From an uncultured Ruminococcus sp. (GTDB taxonomy: Bacteria > Bacillota > Clostridia > Oscillospirales > Ruminococcaceae), in assembly GCA_946540705.1 (NCBI GenBank), contig CAMNJD010000455.1:1-14374 (forward strand): DNA of 14,374 nucleotides, in the 5' to 3' direction. Both the position numbers and the translations under genes were made by a program. This document shows, in pieces, positions 12,901 to 14,374 of this stretch (the first letter of the stretch is position 1; each line of letters starts with the position of its first letter). The notes under the pieces were generated by a model that made no database searches, was not told where the DNA came from, and was given only the letters and a program-made list of their open reading frames with translations.

Positions 12901-14374
12901 CCTGAGAGAAGACGGCATGCTGATCGCTCTCAAGAATGAGGTTGCTACAGACCTGAGTATCCAGCTTGACAAATTTGATCTGACAGAAAAGAATCAGCGC
13001 CTGGAAGGTGCAACCTTTACGCTGACACCGAATGATGATGAAGCTTTGTTTGATGTTGAAAAGGTCGTTGCACAAGAGGAAAATGTGCCTGCGACACAAC
13101 CCGCACAGTCTGAAACGGAGCTGACATTCACCACACAGGGAAAAGGCGTAATCACGATCAAAGGTCTGAAATCAGGAAGCTACACCCTTTCTGAGGTCAC
13201 GCCTCCCGGCGATTACAGCAAGATCAAGGGCGATCTTGTGATCACAGTCGGCGTAACCATGGTAAGTCAGTGGAACGGTACTAGAGTCAAGACAAGTACG
13301 ATTTCAACTGATGATGAGAGTACTGCGAATACGTCTGATGAGACAGGCAGAGGTTACTATACTGTAGTCGATAATGCTGTTGGACTGGATGGGAAATATC
13401 CCGAGGACAGCATGAACAAGATCGTAGTCTATGATGGCGTGGAGCATGAAGTCAATGTCAAGAAGACAGATATTACAGGCGAACAGGAGCTTGCCGGAGC
13501 GGAGCTTTCTGTATTAAAGCTGGCTTCAAACGGTATTGATGAAATTCTCCTTGAACAATGGACTTCTACCGGCGATGAGAAACCGTATACGTTCACTCTG
13601 CCCGCCGGTAAAGGGTATATCCTGAGAGAAACCACGTCCCCCGATGGCTATAAGCTGATCACTACTGATATTATTTTCAGTGTTGCTGATGACGGTAAGG
13701 TCAGTTCAACTACTGACTGTATGACAACAACTGAGGATGGAACGGAAATTATCCTTGTAAAAGATGCCCCGTCTGAAGTGAACATCAGCAAGCGTGACAT
13801 TGAAGCAGAGGGACATCCGACAGTTGAAGGTGCTACGATCGAGATTGAACTGCTTGAATCCACCAAAACGCAGGACGCTAAGTTGGCCGAAGTGGTTGAT
13901 GGTAACAAAATCACTAAGGTAACGATTGCAAATGCGCTGGAACGCAGTGAAGACGTTACAGAAAGCAAAGTCACCTTCAAGACCACTACAACAGATGTTG
14001 TGATTAAAGGACTCCCGGATGGTATTTACTCCATGAAGGAGTCTGGAGACACTACATTCAAAGTCGGTGATCGGACATATACCATTTTGAGATCAACGGT
14101 ATATTTCGAAGTGACAAATGGACATGTCAAGAGAGTCTCAACAACACAGGATGCTGAAACAACCGATATTCCTGTGCTGGAAGATGATTCTACGGAACCG
14201 GGCTACTATACCGATGCGAACAATACACTGATTGTCGCTGATGGAACAGCAACTGAGGAAAAAACCGGCAATCTGAAGATCACGAAGACGATCGACGGAG
14301 CAAACGTGACGGAAGATGATCTGACGAATCTGAAGTTCACGGTGGAGACACCGGATCATCAGTATCTGAAGGCA
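9953..14374 (+). CDS. Large secreted surface protein: choice-of-anchor-A-like region plus CnaB/SpaA isopeptide repeats (3' end outside window)
   Basis: The frame stays open for 1474 codons to the window edge. The signal peptide has basic residues K3, K7 and R8, a hydrophobic core (about 9-27) and likely cleavage near A31-A34. Residues about 35-365 are unrecognised. From about 367 (AASILGDSIDLGVLANVW) to about 680 the sequence resembles choice-of-anchor-A proteins, including a terminal NGAEWHNRYY segment. CnaB/SpaA-type domains follow, with likely isopeptide Lys/Glu pairs K692/E762, K835/E930, K1007/E1081, K1171/E1226 and K1280/E1363. A sixth, different domain starts at GNLKITKTIDG (K1445). 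Such domains form covalent Lys-Asn/Asp bonds that stiffen adhesins and pilins on the cell wall. Any LPXTG anchor lies beyond the window. AAAGGAAGG precedes the ATG. The gene is more AT-rich than its neighbours. It could be a pilin subunit or a stand-alone adhesin. Confidence 0.88.
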   Translation, partial: MSKGWGKRFASGMLAAATAFSYLLPFSAIDAAAAEYDSMRVSFNVFDSNKERSYIQNGTDLNYYMLATLKDDNGEAAWALKKITPDKGNKEPITNSYWDNNLGQMVTEVVGYKYYEEEVTFDEFYLTGETGSDTTSIAATTKIDPTPDSASNWQVRVYSSSKDNIKTYADLMNAKDAGVATDDHPLMYRYLKDGEEDWDPPQIDGNLYNVNLLQHTFNYVLNVVVEDDVTFPEGFDIYAVLTADHLTTQDTYFLVKLTKDASGSYTVQDVTESHWVTNNGTSSAGRAGGSEAFDIAFCQAKAGTGLGDVIKFDQNSTVKILSEQSKAGITYIASPLVRTDEDDNTSTLSQTITLKKADPTGGKKYDAASILGDSIDLGVLANVWKREDHSQTSFAVNRYDVTNSGAKVEPNENFDQKTSSLEESDAGRVIVAYMGEVGSDPTTDFTVYNADNPAVSNDNQSVRIGGTGKLTVITDEFYSNDDSTRNNSLITMDTRYSSEQINSMFIEPAIARVQYISDDLAAQPANTSIIALGNGKYEVDTTGFDDNATIYVDADSIADGFSSGGVEFKKKFGQTIVMNYKTSSSVSINTCKVTTVGEDGKEINSISSDNGDYAISNDYMNEKIVWNINKAKEITLDTASGIFLVRDPKSKTNEKSGYCQGWMHTAGYFRNGAEWHNRYYKNASGGTVFISKADITGDKEIPGAKIRLLNDALTAEQWRGIAALTANQSAGLTPLDNGVEWTSDGAPLVIYGLPDGNYTLSETGDDFQYGNKTYHVIDSTVSFDIVNGKLDTESITGASESTNDLAEEGYYYYDSKLRTFKVCDAYSLDGFEVRKVEKDDPNNTIEESNPATFILLRKKTEGTQISFDNLKINGQTPAEDAIQDGSIDVTDRWGNVISSTPTEEVTLTSNCFSIEGLDDTGTDDYYYLYESEPPAGYVRMSNPALRVALEVKDGKITNFIPATYLYGIETGRENQRKIRNAVTLREDGMLIALKNEVATDLSIQLDKFDLTEKNQRLEGATFTLTPNDDEALFDVEKVVAQEENVPATQPAQSETELTFTTQGKGVITIKGLKSGSYTLSEVTPPGDYSKIKGDLVITVGVTMVSQWNGTRVKTSTISTDDESTANTSDETGRGYYTVVDNAVGLDGKYPEDSMNKIVVYDGVEHEVNVKKTDITGEQELAGAELSVLKLASNGIDEILLEQWTSTGDEKPYTFTLPAGKGYILRETTSPDGYKLITTDIIFSVADDGKVSSTTDCMTTTEDGTEIILVKDAPSEVNISKRDIEAEGHPTVEGATIEIELLESTKTQDAKLAEVVDGNKITKVTIANALERSEDVTESKVTFKTTTTDVVIKGLPDGIYSMKESGDTTFKVGDRTYTILRSTVYFEVTNGHVKRVSTTQDAETTDIPVLEDDSTEPGYYTDANNTLIVADGTATEEKTGNLKITKTIDGANVTEDDLTNLKFTVETPDHQYLKA

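Overview
The window looks like chromosomal DNA of a gut or rumen Clostridia-type Firmicute, most likely Ruminococcaceae/Oscillospiraceae. This is inferred from family resemblance, the rsmD-coaD neighbourhood, AAAGGAGG-type ribosome binding sites, sigma-A promoters and a very large CnaB-repeat surface protein. No rRNA, tRNA, CRISPR array, insertion sequence or phage gene was seen. Genes from 302 to about 9066 are GC-rich; the surface-protein gene at the right end is visibly more AT-rich.

Region 1 (1-4625) is a galactoside-use operon. A good sigma-A promoter (215-243) follows a Fur-box-like palindrome (160-178) and four tandem 8-bp repeats (173-204). It drives a GH42 beta-galactosidase (302-2365) and a GH36 alpha-galactosidase (2412-4625). 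Both lack export signals, so they probably clear imported galacto-oligosaccharides in the cytoplasm. The transporter and any dedicated regulator are not in the window.

Region 2 (4771-7846) is a tight co-directional run: a membrane-anchored GH25 lysozyme-like protein, rsmD, coaD, a small coiled-coil protein and a VanZ-family membrane protein. A strong intrinsic terminator closes it (7803-7846). A candidate extended -10 promoter inside the end of rsmD may give coaD and the genes after it separate transcription.

Region 3 (7972-9129, minus strand) is a single M24 (Xaa-Pro-type) metallopeptidase with its own clear promoter.

Region 4 (about 9130-9952) is about 0.8 kb without a convincing long gene, yet rich in signals. 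It holds two plus-strand promoter candidates, a hairpin-dense stretch with two imperfect copies of one hairpin unit (9263-9295 and 9337-9382), and a 367-nt leader with an H-type pseudoknot arrangement and a possible 12-codon leader peptide. I could not match the leader to a known riboswitch class.

Region 5 (9953-14374, running off the window) encodes at least 1474 residues of a secreted surface protein. It has a signal peptide, an N-terminal region that ends like a choice-of-anchor-A domain, then five CnaB/SpaA-type isopeptide domains and the start of a sixth. The most unusual material is the link between this adhesin/pilin-like gene and its long structured leader.
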